Positions 46,601 to 58,600 of a stretch of DNA of 64,000 bases are shown here, piece after piece. The stretch's first letter is position 1, and the number at the start of each line of letters is the position of its first letter. This DNA comes from Desmodus rotundus (taxonomy: Eukaryota > Chordata > Mammalia > Chiroptera > Phyllostomidae): contig NC_071397.1 in NCBI RefSeq assembly GCF_022682495.2, forward strand, positions 4,679,082 to 4,743,081. The letters are read 5' to 3'. Both the position numbers and the translations under genes were made by a program. The notes beneath the pieces are model-generated. The model was not told the origin of the DNA, ran no database searches, and was given only the letters and a program-made list of their open reading frames with translations.

Positions 46601-49600
46601 GCCTTTTCAAAGGACCAAGGCCTCCCCACGCCCGCCCAACCTGCGGAGAGGCCTATGCACAGCAGGCTGTGTAGGCCACTGCTAACAAAATAGTGGGCTG
46701 CTCCTGGGAAGTACACTTCCTAGCTGATTTGAGAAACCTCAAGGGGCGGAGCACCCCCTGTCCGGCAGAGGAAAAATCTAGTCCCTAACCTGTTGGTTCC
46801 CAGCCAAGTGCCTCTGGAGAGCCCTTTAACTTCTCTGCCTGTGGAACGGGGCGGTGTACCTGCCCTGTTCCCTTCACGAATGGGCTGTCGTCAGGGTCAG
46901 ATGCCATTATGTCCACAAAAGGATTTTGAAAGTAAAAAATACTGAGCAGAAGTCGAAGGGTTGTCAGCCCGTCTATTCCTGTTTCCTGATCCTTAGCTGG
47001 GTCCTTAGTCACATGGGCCGTGGATAAGCTGGGGCCTGCCTTGTTTCTCAATCTGCCCGGGCTGGGCATTCCGTAAAGTCCTGCAGGCTTCCTGTCTGGA
47101 GGCAAAGCTGACCTGGGGACAGCCAGGTCCTCTCCTCAGACCACGTCCCAGAGGCCCTCTCTAGCCCTTGGGACCTGATGCTCAGAGCCCCAGAGTCCTT
47201 GAGTCTGCCCCAGACCCTGGGCACCAGCAGCACACGAAAAGATGGACAAGTGCTTGTTCCAACCAACCTGGGAACCTGGATTCTGGTCGTTTCCCAGCCC
47301 CCCTGGGGTGTCACTCACGCTGTCATCCACCAGGTAGGCATTGATGAAGTGGGCCAGCAGGTTACAACCCCACAAGAAAACCACATCTCCAAGGAGGTGA
47401 GGGATTAAGCCGCTAAAAGACAAGGTGAGCAAAGATGAGCTGGGGAGGGAGGAGACCATTTCCTGGAGGTTCCACACCCTGGAAGCAGAACGTTCCAAGC
47501 TCTGACCTTTGGCATCCAACACGTCAGGCAGGAAGCCTGCAGGGCCGTGTGGGGCAGTGGTTACCCACACCAGGAAGGCAGCGCTCCTTTCTCCAGGGGC
47601 GGGTGTTCTATGCCCCGCCTGACACCACAGATTAGTTCATGGTTTCCCAAGCAGTTTTCAAACCACCCAGGCCAGGCCTCAGGATGTGAGTGCTACTAAA
47701 CCCGGGACTGTCCAGGGGGATTATGAGAGTGCCTACACGCTGGCAGTTTCCTCCTGGTCTCTTCACCTAATCAGCTCTCACAGAACACTTCGCTCGGTAC
47801 ATCTGCGGCCTTCGCCCCTGCCGTGTTCTAACGAAGACGTCTGTGCAAGCCTTCCACGGAAGACTGACTTTTACAGTGATGGCATTTGTGATAGACACCT
47901 CTGCCAAAAGATTTGGGAGGCTCCCAAAAATGCAGTGCTGAGGACAAAAAGCCAGACTGAGATCAGCGGGTCCTGTGTGCAATTTATGGATCTTCATTGT
48001 ACGTATTGGTTTAGATATGGGATGACTTGAAAAGATTTCCAGAAGGGCTCTCTCCTGGGAGAGGAAGCAGAATTGTGATTTTTGAATTTTTAAAAATCTT
48101 ATTTCAAAATATTTTAAAAGTTCAAAAAAAAAATACATGCAACACAGCTATGTTATGAGGAATATTGACAGAATAAGCACCCGTGAGAGCAGTTTCTCAT
48201 CATGCTGCTTCCACCTGTGCCCAGACGGACCGCCGCACACTCCCTGTCGCACCTGCGTGTGCTGCCCGTCCCACAAACCCGTCCAGAGAGAACCTGGTGG
48301 TTAAGTAACCCAATGGGAATGCTGTTCACACACCAGAGAAAAACTTTATGACGAGTGTGGAAAATGCCAGGGGTGGTGAGATGCACTGATTTAAAGCCTG
48401 ATGTACCAGCCACGCAGGCAAATAGGCACTCACATGTGTATATGCACGTGCGTGTACGCACACAAAGACACACACACACGTGTGTGTATAAACCAAGGCT
48501 CGCCACCTTTGCACCACTGATGTCTAGGGCCCAAGAATTCTCTGCTGCAGGGGCTGGCCTCCACACTGCGGGATGAGTGGCAGTGTCCCTGGCCTCCACC
48601 CCCCAGGTTCCAGGTGTGACAACCAAAAGATGTCTCCAGACAGAACCAATGACCCTGGGGGCAAAAACCACCTCCTGATGAGAAACCCGCAGAGACAAGG
48701 TCGTTTCTGGGTTAAATGAGTGATCACACATAAAAACGTCTGGCCCACGACATGCCCACAGCACGAGTCCCAGACGGCCCCATGCTTGGCGTGTCCACGT
48801 CACTGTCTAGACCTTTAAAGGCAAAGCAGATGACACTTGTTAGGCTCGGCTCTTGGGTTCCGTTTGTGGATTATTCTGTCTGGACAGTCTTTTCGGTGTG
48901 CGGTTTCTTTACAGGTAAAGTGAGGCGGGTGAGAGACCCAAGGAAGGTGGGGGTCTGTGGCCCTTGGGAGACCATGTGCCCTGCTGACAGGTGCTCTGCA
49001 TTACACAGGCCCAGGGGGCCGGGTTTCCTGCTTTCCAAGAGAAGCCGAAAATAGGGACTGTTATGTTGCTGATCCTCAGTGTTAAATGTGAAGAGCTGAT
49101 TTGTCAGAAATGCTGTCAAACAGAAGCCATCAGCCGGAGTCAGCCTGTGAGCTGCCAGTGTTTGACCCCCAGTCCCTGTCAGACTCTCCGTTATTTTCAG
49201 CAGTGAGACAGGGACGATGGTCTAGCTCACATCTGGCCGCATGCCCTCCCCTAGCCCTGGGGCAAATGGACGCGGCCTGTGGGCTCAGCCCAGCCAGCAG
49301 CAGGCAAACTGCACCATCTGTGAATGAGCTGTGATCTGCAAAGGGCCAGGCAGCTCTGGTCCGACGATCCGGGGCTCGCGCATGCTCTGAAAGTGTAGAT
49401 ACTCCGGTGGGGAGGGCGGGGCGGGGTGGGGGGGCAGGGTCTGCGGTTAGTCTGATGCCAGCAGCTGTGGCCTGAGAGGCTGAGAGTGAGCCTGTTAGTA
49501 GAGCCAGATTTGCGGGGTTCAAACTCACGTACACAAAGAATCCCAGCAGTCCCTCCTCTTTGAAAATCTTCCCAATGGAGCTCAGCACGCCACTGTGAAG

Positions 49601-52600
49601 AAAGCAAGACAGGAACAGAGGTCACCTAGTCACCTGGAGAAGGCCGTCCCCTACCTCCTCACCCCTGCTCAGAGCCATCCAGTCCTGGCAGGGAAGGGCA
49701 GGGAAGGTTCTGTTACCAGGCAGAACCAATGGAAAAGATTAGAGCACTCTTGTCTGGGGGGTGGGGGCACTTACCTAGGTCATGGAAACTGGAGAAACCC
49801 TACCACTGCCACCACCACCACCACTGCCACCACCACCACCGGAACCCTAGCAGTGAGCAACCACTGCTCTCCATGGGTCTGGAATTTAGGAATAAGCCTG
49901 CCAAGCCTGGGCTGCTGCACCAGGATGGGCGCTTCTCCGGCCTGGCCCTAGTGCTTATCTCTGGCTGAGCACCCTGTGGGCAGAGAAGCCTGCATGACTG
50001 ACAGAGAGAAAGCGGGTAGAGTGGAACGTGGTGAGAACCACCTCTCCAGAGGGCAGAGGAACACCGGGCCCTGCAGCAGGAGGCCCTGGAATCAGACAGC
50101 CCAGAAGCAGCCTGGGAAAAGGCAACTGCCTACCCCTCCCCCCAGCAAGGAGCTTGGAAACCAGTGGCCTGGTCACCACAGCCTGCAGAAGACCAGAGAA
50201 TGGGCTCCTCGGTGTGACATGCAGAGGAGGCTCAAGAGCAAGCTCTGTGACCTGTGGCTACCAACGCCAAGTGGCCTGTCCCATACGAAGCCCTGCAAAG
50301 CCTAGGTGAAGTGGTGGCCTAGGAGAGAGAGACAGGGGGAGCCGAAGCCCTGGCTAGCGCTGGTCCCAGGCTCCTGAGTCTTGCCAGGCCCCATTACCTT
50401 TCTTCCCAGGACAGTGGCTCAGCCACTCCTGATCCTGTCTGCCAACCTCACATTTCAGTCTGAGGAAATGGGCCAGTTTCCCATTAGTGAACCCAAAATG
50501 AGGCCCCACAGCAGCTGCTCAGCTTCTTGGAGCTTTGGCCCCACAGGACAGTTGCAGAGAACTGAAGCCATGAAACGAGAATCTTAGAGAGGAAGGCCAT
50601 GGGCGTGTCCCCCTGCCTCATGGAAGGCCTGATACGTCACACCTACTCCCCCCACAGCACCCCTGTGCAGCGCAGTGCACGCGGGTGCTGGGTAAGCATC
50701 TGGTAGTCAACGGAAGCGGACAGAAGAGGAGCGAGCTGTAAGCCAGGTGCTATGACAGCCGGAGAGATCATTACGGCATAACCGAGGGAGCCCAGGAGGG
50801 AACCCTGGCTCGGTCCTAAGTGGCAGGATCAGCTCTGCTGCCAGGACTCCATTCCAAGCCAACTCTAATCCCACTCACCCCCTCTGCAGGGCGCCCAGGC
50901 TCGTCCTGGGCAGCCCAGACAAGAGGTACAGACAGAATGCCCCTGGGAACAGACGATGGAGACCACCACATTCCCCTGAAGTCAGCACATTAGAACTCGG
51001 GCAGAAAAGGGGCAGTGACTGACCCAGCACAGCCTGTCCTGGCAGACTCTGAGTGGTGAGGAGGCCACGCCTACCTGTCCCAAGGAGAATCACCCACCTG
51101 TACTTGGCTTCCCGTCCCACGAACTGAACCATGCAGCGCATTGAGATGACTGGGGAAAGAGAAAACCCCAGGTGACCCGAGGCAAACACACACACAGCCC
51201 ATGACGGCCCGAGGTGGGGTGTTGCACTGTGGAGGCCACCACACAACACAACCCGGGGCTGGGGGCAGGAGGCAGGAGGGGCTCTGGGCTTCCCTGTCAC
51301 ACCCCACGACCACGGCATCCCATTTCCTCTGCCCGGGGAGAGCCCCAGCTCCCTTCGGACAGGACTCCTGGCATGGACATGTCACTGCCTAGACCTTTAA
51401 AGGTGAAGCAAATGACACTTGTCAGGCCTGGCACTGGGGTTCCGTCTGTGGATTATTCTGTCTGGACACAGTCTTTTCGGTATGTGGTTTCTTTACAGGT
51501 AAAGTGAGGCAGGTGACAGACACCATGGAAGGTGTCTCTCCCCAGTGGGGTTGCCATGGAATCCCCCTCCCCCACCGCCAGCTACAGTCCTCCAGGGGTC
51601 ATCCCACGGCTGAGCTGCGGCCTCTGGCGGGGCTGCTCACCGTGCAGGGGGTGGGCCAGCATGCGGGACACGCACTGCATCATCATCTCGTAGGAGGTCT
51701 GCAAGAGAGCAGAGGGGGACACTCGGTTCAGCCTGTCTCCGGAACCGGCACTCCGGCAGAACTAAGAGATCACATGGGGAACAACCTGACATCCTGCAGC
51801 CCCCACGGGGGGTCAGTCTACCTCAGACGGCCCCACTTGTCACCCACCCCCCAATTCCTTCCACCCAGGAGTGCTACCGGGTCCCAGGCTGGGCCCCGTG
51901 ACGGCTCAAGGCTTTCTGAGATTCCCTACACACCCACAGCGGGGCTCCTTCCACATGCCCACCCATGCAAGCACAATCATGCCAGCACAAGAACCCCACC
52001 TTGAGACCCTTCAGTGACCTGCCCAGCTCGGCGGTGAGAAATACCCTGACCTCCCTCTAAGGGCCTCGCCCCCTCCAATCCCAACACCCACCTCCTTCAC
52101 CACTTTCCTCAGAGAAGTCTTCATGTCATCCTTGTTGGAAACCTGCTCGATCTCATCTGGAGGGAAAACCTGAGACACGAAAAACAAGAAGGCCAAAAGC
52201 AAAATACAGCCATGCCTCTCAAATGTGGCTCCCGGGGCAGACATGCTAGGAAGCAGCTTCCACAACTTTCTGTGGAGTGCCCATTAGCCGGGCCAGCCTC
52301 AGGTAACCCCCTGGGCCAGTGCTCGGGGGGAAAGGCCCTGCCTGGTGCCATAGCTGTGGGAAAGCAGGAGGGCTGTGGGGCAGGGACCCCCCCCAATTGT
52401 GGAGTCTCGGCGTCGGGCCACCAGGGTTAGGAGCCCGGCTGCAGTGCCGGGGTGGAGGCCCCACCAATCTGGGAATGGAGCCGCTGGACCGGTGCACATG
52501 GCTGCCTCGGGGTGGCAGGGAGCTCAGGGGAACCGTGACTCTGTCCGGGGCTCACCTTCTTCATGCTGCCCCGAGTCACGGTGGAGAGGGCATTGGACAT

Positions 52601-55600
52601 CAGGCGGGGGCTCAGGCCTCGGAACAGCCCTATCTTCCCATCCACCTGCACAATGTACTTGGCTACAAGGAAGCAGAGGTGGCAGTGTCACGCCCAGTCT
52701 GGACGCCCACTCCTGAGTCACACTCACACCCGGACCAGGTGCCCGTCCCTCAGTACGTGCTGCCGTCAGTCACCGAGGGGGGCATCTGTCCAGGACCCTG
52801 GAAGTGATCAGGCCCCACCCCAATTTCTTCTCTAGTCCCTGCTCCTTTGTGTAAAAGCCTTCAGAACATATTTTTGACAGCAACATCACACATTTCCTTT
52901 TTTTAGCTTTGAAATATCTACTTGGCAAACTCAGGTACAGTTTTTTTTAACTCGGCAACTTTAGTGCTGCAACCCAGACACCAACTCTGTAGTTTATAAA
53001 GAAATACTGTTCTCGGGGGAAAGAAAAAAAGAGGAAGGAGGCAGAGTTCCCATAGTCAGGGACAGTTTGCAACCTAACGGAGGAACAAAGAAAAAGGGCT
53101 CCCAGAAGGAAAGCTCCCAAAGCCACGGAAGGGTGTCCCCACCCTGTCACTGTACTTTGCCCAGGACCCCACCTGGCCCCTGCTGGCATTTATCTTATTA
53201 TTTAAAGGTTTTATTTATTTGTAGAGAGAGGGGAAGGGGGGGGGAGGGTAAGAGAGGAACATCGATCAGCTGCCTCTCACAGGCCCCCACAGGCGATGAA
53301 TCCACAATGCAGGCACGTGCCCGGACTGGGAATGGAGCCGGTAACCTTCTGCGTTGCAGGACGACGTTTAACCGGGCCACACTGGTCAATGGTCAGGGCG
53401 CCGGTTGGCATTTATTAATCAAGATGGGGGGGGACACATAAGCAGAGAAGTAACCAAAACAGAGGCACCAATGAAGTACTTCACAGAAAAAACTTAAGCA
53501 GTCAGGGAAGCTGGACCCTACCAGTCAGTCAGTGTTTTTTCATGAGGGTCTCTGAAAGGACCACTTTTTAAATATTTTATTTTACGTAGTATCAACTTTT
53601 AAGCTATGTTCAAAAAGCGATGTATTTTTTGCATACTTGGAAGCTGGCAGAACATTCTCCCAGACAATGGGCTCCCCCCGCAGACTCACGACTAGCTCGC
53701 CAGCACCGCACAGTGGCAGGAACCAGCACGTCAGGCCTTTCTTCTGCAACATGTCTGCCAACCAGCAACCCAGTGTCGCTGCTAGCTCCTGCTTTCACTG
53801 GGCCCCGAGCACCTGTTACCTGCCGACTCGGCTTCCCGAGATGGGTGGAGCTGGGAAGAGAGGAGTGGGAGGTGAGAGGGCACTGGATGGAGTGGCAAGG
53901 CGCCCTGCTTCAAAGTGAACAGGCAGAAGGAAGGTTTATTTTGGGGGAGGGGAGCTCCGGTCAGTAAAAGGGAGAGCGGAAGGGTAAAGCCGGGGTGTAA
54001 TCTCTAGCGAGACACTTAACCTCTTTCTACCCGACTTGCCTGCCAATGAAAAGGGAATTAAGGACCCTACTTCTCCCCACTTCAGAGACGAAGCATGAAC
54101 AAGTGAGAGCGGAGAAAGGCACGCAGAAAACAGAGGCAAAGGGCCCCACGGCTGGCCAGGGACTCCCTCATTACAGGGGTCCTCTGCAGGCCCTGGAAAA
54201 CTCTCCAGAAGTTCTTCTCATTTCAACCTCACCGCGATGCGTGGAGGAGGAGGTGCTGTCCAGGCAGGCCCTAGACGTCCCGACAGCCGAGCCCTCTCCC
54301 CGGCGGGGCAGCCACCCGGTGCCCGGAACCACCCAGCGGGCATCTGCCACAACATCTGGACCGAAACAGCACGTATGTAAACCGGGGTGGGGCAGCACCT
54401 TGGAACTCTGCTCATCTCTGCAAGGGGCAGGAAAGTGGCTAAGACCCCTTGCACTGAGTGCTTTCGGGAGTGACCGTGTGTTGTGAACAGAGCCGGTCTG
54501 GGCTCCACCTGAGCCCCTCACGTGGCGAGAGCACACCTAGCCAGCAACAGAGAAACCGCCTTGGAGGGGCTGGCAACCTGCCACCCTGGCTGCCCACAGA
54601 TCCGGTGCTGATTGTGGCCACCGGCCTCACTCTACTTTAGGGTGGGGGAGCCTTCTTAATTCTGATTTCCCCTCCCCCACAGTGACAGTCTTTAAGGAAA
54701 AACAAATATGAACACATTTCCCCATAAAATGACACGTTCCGCCTGGCCCTGGACTGTACTCGGCAACACGGTGACAAGAGTTGAAGACAAACATCACATC
54801 AGATTCTGCTAAACGTGTGTGAAGTGAAAACAAGGTGACAGGAGGCGGAGCCCCGAGTTATTCAGTAGATAGAAAGATTTCCAGAGAACATTCTGGAGTG
54901 ACCAAACAGGCGAGAGCGGAGGTAGAGGAAGCATGAGGGGGTCGGCTGGCTGTGAACATGGACAACAAAGGCACATTTAAACAAAGTCCCCGTCACGGTC
55001 AGTCTGTGAGGGTAGGGACTAGGGGAAGGACAGCGACAGTGGACTTGAAAAGACCTTGGGCTGCTGGTGCCCATGGGCCAGAGGATGAGCAGTAGAGGCG
55101 GCCAGGTGGTGTCAGGCAAGCCCCACTGTGTTGAGCCTCTGGTGGAGAGGCCTCCTGCCAGGCAGGGCTGCTGGGAGCAGGGAGGAGGTGCACGAAGGGC
55201 CAGGTGATGCCACTTTGCAGAGGGACTGCGCGGCCAGGGCAGTTAAGCGGCCTGCCCAAGCTCACAGAGCTGGTCAGGGCACACCAGAGGTGAAGCCACA
55301 ACTCCCTGCTCGCTGGTCTACACCCAGTGGGTGGAGGTGCCATGAGCTGGCACCACGCCTGGGGAACATAAGCAAAAGGATGGAGAGAGAAGGGAAAAAG
55401 ACCTAGGAGGCCCCAGCAGGCCCCCTGCCAGAGTAGCAGGAGAGCAGAAAAGCTAGGAATGGGGCTGGGCTGCTCAGAAGGCAAAAGGACTCCCCCCCCC
55501 ACTCCATTCCGGGCACAACCGGGGGTGTGGGTGGGGGTCAGGGATGATGGGGGGGGGGCCACTGTCCTGACTGGCCCCTCCTTCGAGCACCGGTCTGCCC

Positions 55601-58600
55601 TCCCCCTGCCAAGGCAGAGGAGCTGGACCGGGCTGTGCTGTTCACCTGCTCTGCCCCCAAACCCTGGTGCCTCTGGCCACACTCCAGGATCTCCTCCTCC
55701 ATGCCAGCCCTGACTCCGGGGGCCATGCTGCCCACAGTGTCCCCCAGGGCCAGGTGGACCTGCTCCCCAGCTGATGCTTCTTTTTTGTCGGCATGGGCGT
55801 TCCTGCCCAGGCAGCACACTCACCGTAGGTGAAGAAGCTCGGCAGATAGAGGACCTTCCTCCCCAGCACATTGGTCCCAATGGTGGGGGGCATCGGCTCA
55901 TGGCCCACCTTCAGAATCAACACATACAAAAGGAAGGTCAGATTCAGTCTCGCTGCCTTTCATCTTCGTAGGCCTCTAACTCTTTTCCCACAGACTCTAA
56001 TGCTGTTTCTGTCGATAACCATTAGCATCGTGAGATCTCCCAATCAACAGGAATGTCTAGTCCCAAAAACTACCCCTACCACAGTCCCAGTCACCTCCAT
56101 GCCCCAACATTGTCACCCTGAAATTCCGGATATTCCCAGGGCAAAACCCCCCATTTTTACATACTTCAAACCCCATGTTCACCTCAGAATAAATCTCAGT
56201 TAATTCTCATCTTCAGGACTTCAGTAGTCTCGATCCGAAATGTAGCAACACCGAAATCTCAGTACCAAAGACAGCTCAGTTCCAAGTGACTCATTGCAAA
56301 GTCCACCCCACAACTCAAATTTCTTACTGTACCCACAAAAGATGCAACAAATCTGTCCCTCTCACTCCCAGGCAGAACTGTTTGCTCAAATCCCAGGTGC
56401 TCCTCAAAATATTCCTCAACTGTGTTCTAATCTCAATCACCCATGTCCCTGTGGCCAAACATCCCCACGTTTGTGGGGCAATGGTTACTCTTGCTGCGTA
56501 GAGCTGGTTATATCTGTTAAAACTCATGGGAGCGCGAAGGACCAAGCCACCCATACCCCGCGAGGATGCGGGGGTCACCGAGGGGTGAGGCTGTTTGTTA
56601 CGCTGCCAATTAATGATAGGCTGTCTTTGCTGCCAGGCAGGAGGCAAGGGGTCTAGGAGACCAGCACCTAAACGGGGTGTGAGAAGTCTCTTTCCTTGAC
56701 AGGGGACAGCAGCTCTGTCCCTCCAAGCAGGCCAGCTGGGCCCATGAACCAGGCTGCAACTCTTGAACGTGGAAAGCAGAACCGGCAGGGTTGGGAAGCT
56801 CTACCTTAGAAACTGGACTAGGTATGCTTCTAGTGCTTTCCTGGCTTGATTTCCTTTCTTGTTTGCCTTAGTGCTTTTGAAAGTTGACACTAACCCTGTG
56901 GATGTGATTCTGAGCTAAGTGACAGGTTACTGATTATAAATTAAGAAACCCCTTATGGATAAGAACCTTTTTTAAAGATTTTCTATCCCAGGGGAGTTGG
57001 GAGAAAAGGGATGAGCCCACTCACCCCAGCAGTTAGCCCTCCCCTTCTAGACCTTTCCCTCCTGGGTTAAAAGCTCGAAGGGTCGGAGTTGTTTTGTTTT
57101 CATTCTCGTGCACGTGTAAAACTCCCTTTATCACTGAGGCTCCGAGTCTGAGCTAGTGCTTTTGCAGTGTCTTACCCAGTCCAGTCACAACCTGGGAGTC
57201 CCCCGGTTCCAATTTTACCCCTAATCTGTTGTGTCCCCTCCCCGCATGTCCCCATAGCTCTCAGATCTATTGAGTCTGTATTTTTAACTTCCACCCGGGT
57301 TATCAAAGGCACACCGGCCACATTTCACCCCTGTTCTCCTTGCCCACAAGTTTTCATTAGTTGCGCCCAAGTCACACCAGTCCAATTTCATCCCCAAGTC
57401 TATTAACCCAGCCCAAAGCTGTGGCTCTGGATCGGATACTGGCAAAGCCAGTCCATCACCCTTACATCTCCAAACCCTGGAACCTAACACCCACAAGCCC
57501 TGATCTGAGGCACTGCATTCTGATGTACCTAATCTAGACAACCCCAAATCTGCCACTCCAATCCCGCTACCCACCCCAAACTGGTATCTGCTTCTTTGCA
57601 AAATGTTACTCTGATTCCCAAGCTATACCCATTATGTCAGCACCAGCTGAGCTCAAATCAGACAGGCCACCTATCACCCCAATCAGGCTCTCTCATCCTC
57701 ACCCCCCACCATCCAGTCCTCACCCTTTTGTCTCCTTTCATTCCCCAATTCCCCCTTCTCCCTCATTCCCATTCTCTCTTCAAGTCACCCTTCCTTCAAT
57801 TTTCTTCTCAAACCTCTAAACCAAATCTTCAATGGTCCAAATGAGGAAGCCACTTTCTGCTTCCTTCACATGGAACCCCCATTCCTATATTCCAGCATCC
57901 TCCACTCCTCAGACCCCCGTATCTGCCACCCTAAAATCCAAGCCCTCTCCCATCTCACTCTATCAACTGAAAAACTCAACTCCCAGTACCCTTATTTTGC
58001 ATCTCAGGTGCCCATTTCTCCCCCAAACCTGTAATCTCAGTTGCTGTAAATACAATTCCCTAAGTAGAGCAGCCCTCACTCCCAAATCACCACCTAACAC
58101 CTGTCTGGACCTTCCCCCCACCAACCATGTCCAAATCTCAGTCACAGTTAGATTTAGTCAGGCACCCTGATGTTCCTGACTGAATCTCCCCACTCCTTGT
58201 CATATTCCTGGCCACACCCCCCCAATCTATCACCCCTATTCCTTAGATTTCAATTACTCCCATTCAAGTCCCTCTCATTCCAACTGTATCTCTCACTCTG
58301 TCAGTACAGTTATAGACAGTAAATCGGACACCCATTTGCCTCAATTTAAATCAAACCTCAAATCTTGGTTGGGTCTCCATCTCAATTTTTACCCCCCACC
58401 CACTTTTCTTCACTGGAAAACTCTAGGCTAATTCGTCATTCATCAATCTAGGCCCAAACCATCCCTATCCAAATAGCGAGCATCTCCCTGGCCCCTTCCC
58501 CAGTTCTGCCAAAAGCATCCCTCCAGCCCATCTCTTTCCAGCTCAATCTCAGGAAGCCTCCTTCACCTATAAGGCATTGTTGGCCACCACCGATATACCC

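Larger units (their letters stand above)
47413..49532 (-). other. MTCH1: MTCH1 intron 7
   Basis: 2.1 kb. Holds a CA/TG-mixed patch (48430-48490), an old hAT-type MITE (about 48495-48690) and copy A of a 137-bp duplicated segment (48801-48937). Confidence 0.85.

Noticed and set aside
48907..48920. Recursive-splice (ratchet) site 'ttacag|gtaaag' in MTCH1 intron 7
   Set aside because: The motif is on the plus strand, opposite to MTCH1 transcription, so it cannot serve MTCH1 splicing; kept only as part of the duplicated segment.
54999..55901. 300-codon open frame on the minus strand
   Set aside because: It overlaps MTCH1 exon 2 in another frame, is Pro/Gly/Cys-rich from GC-rich intron DNA, and has no recognisable domain.
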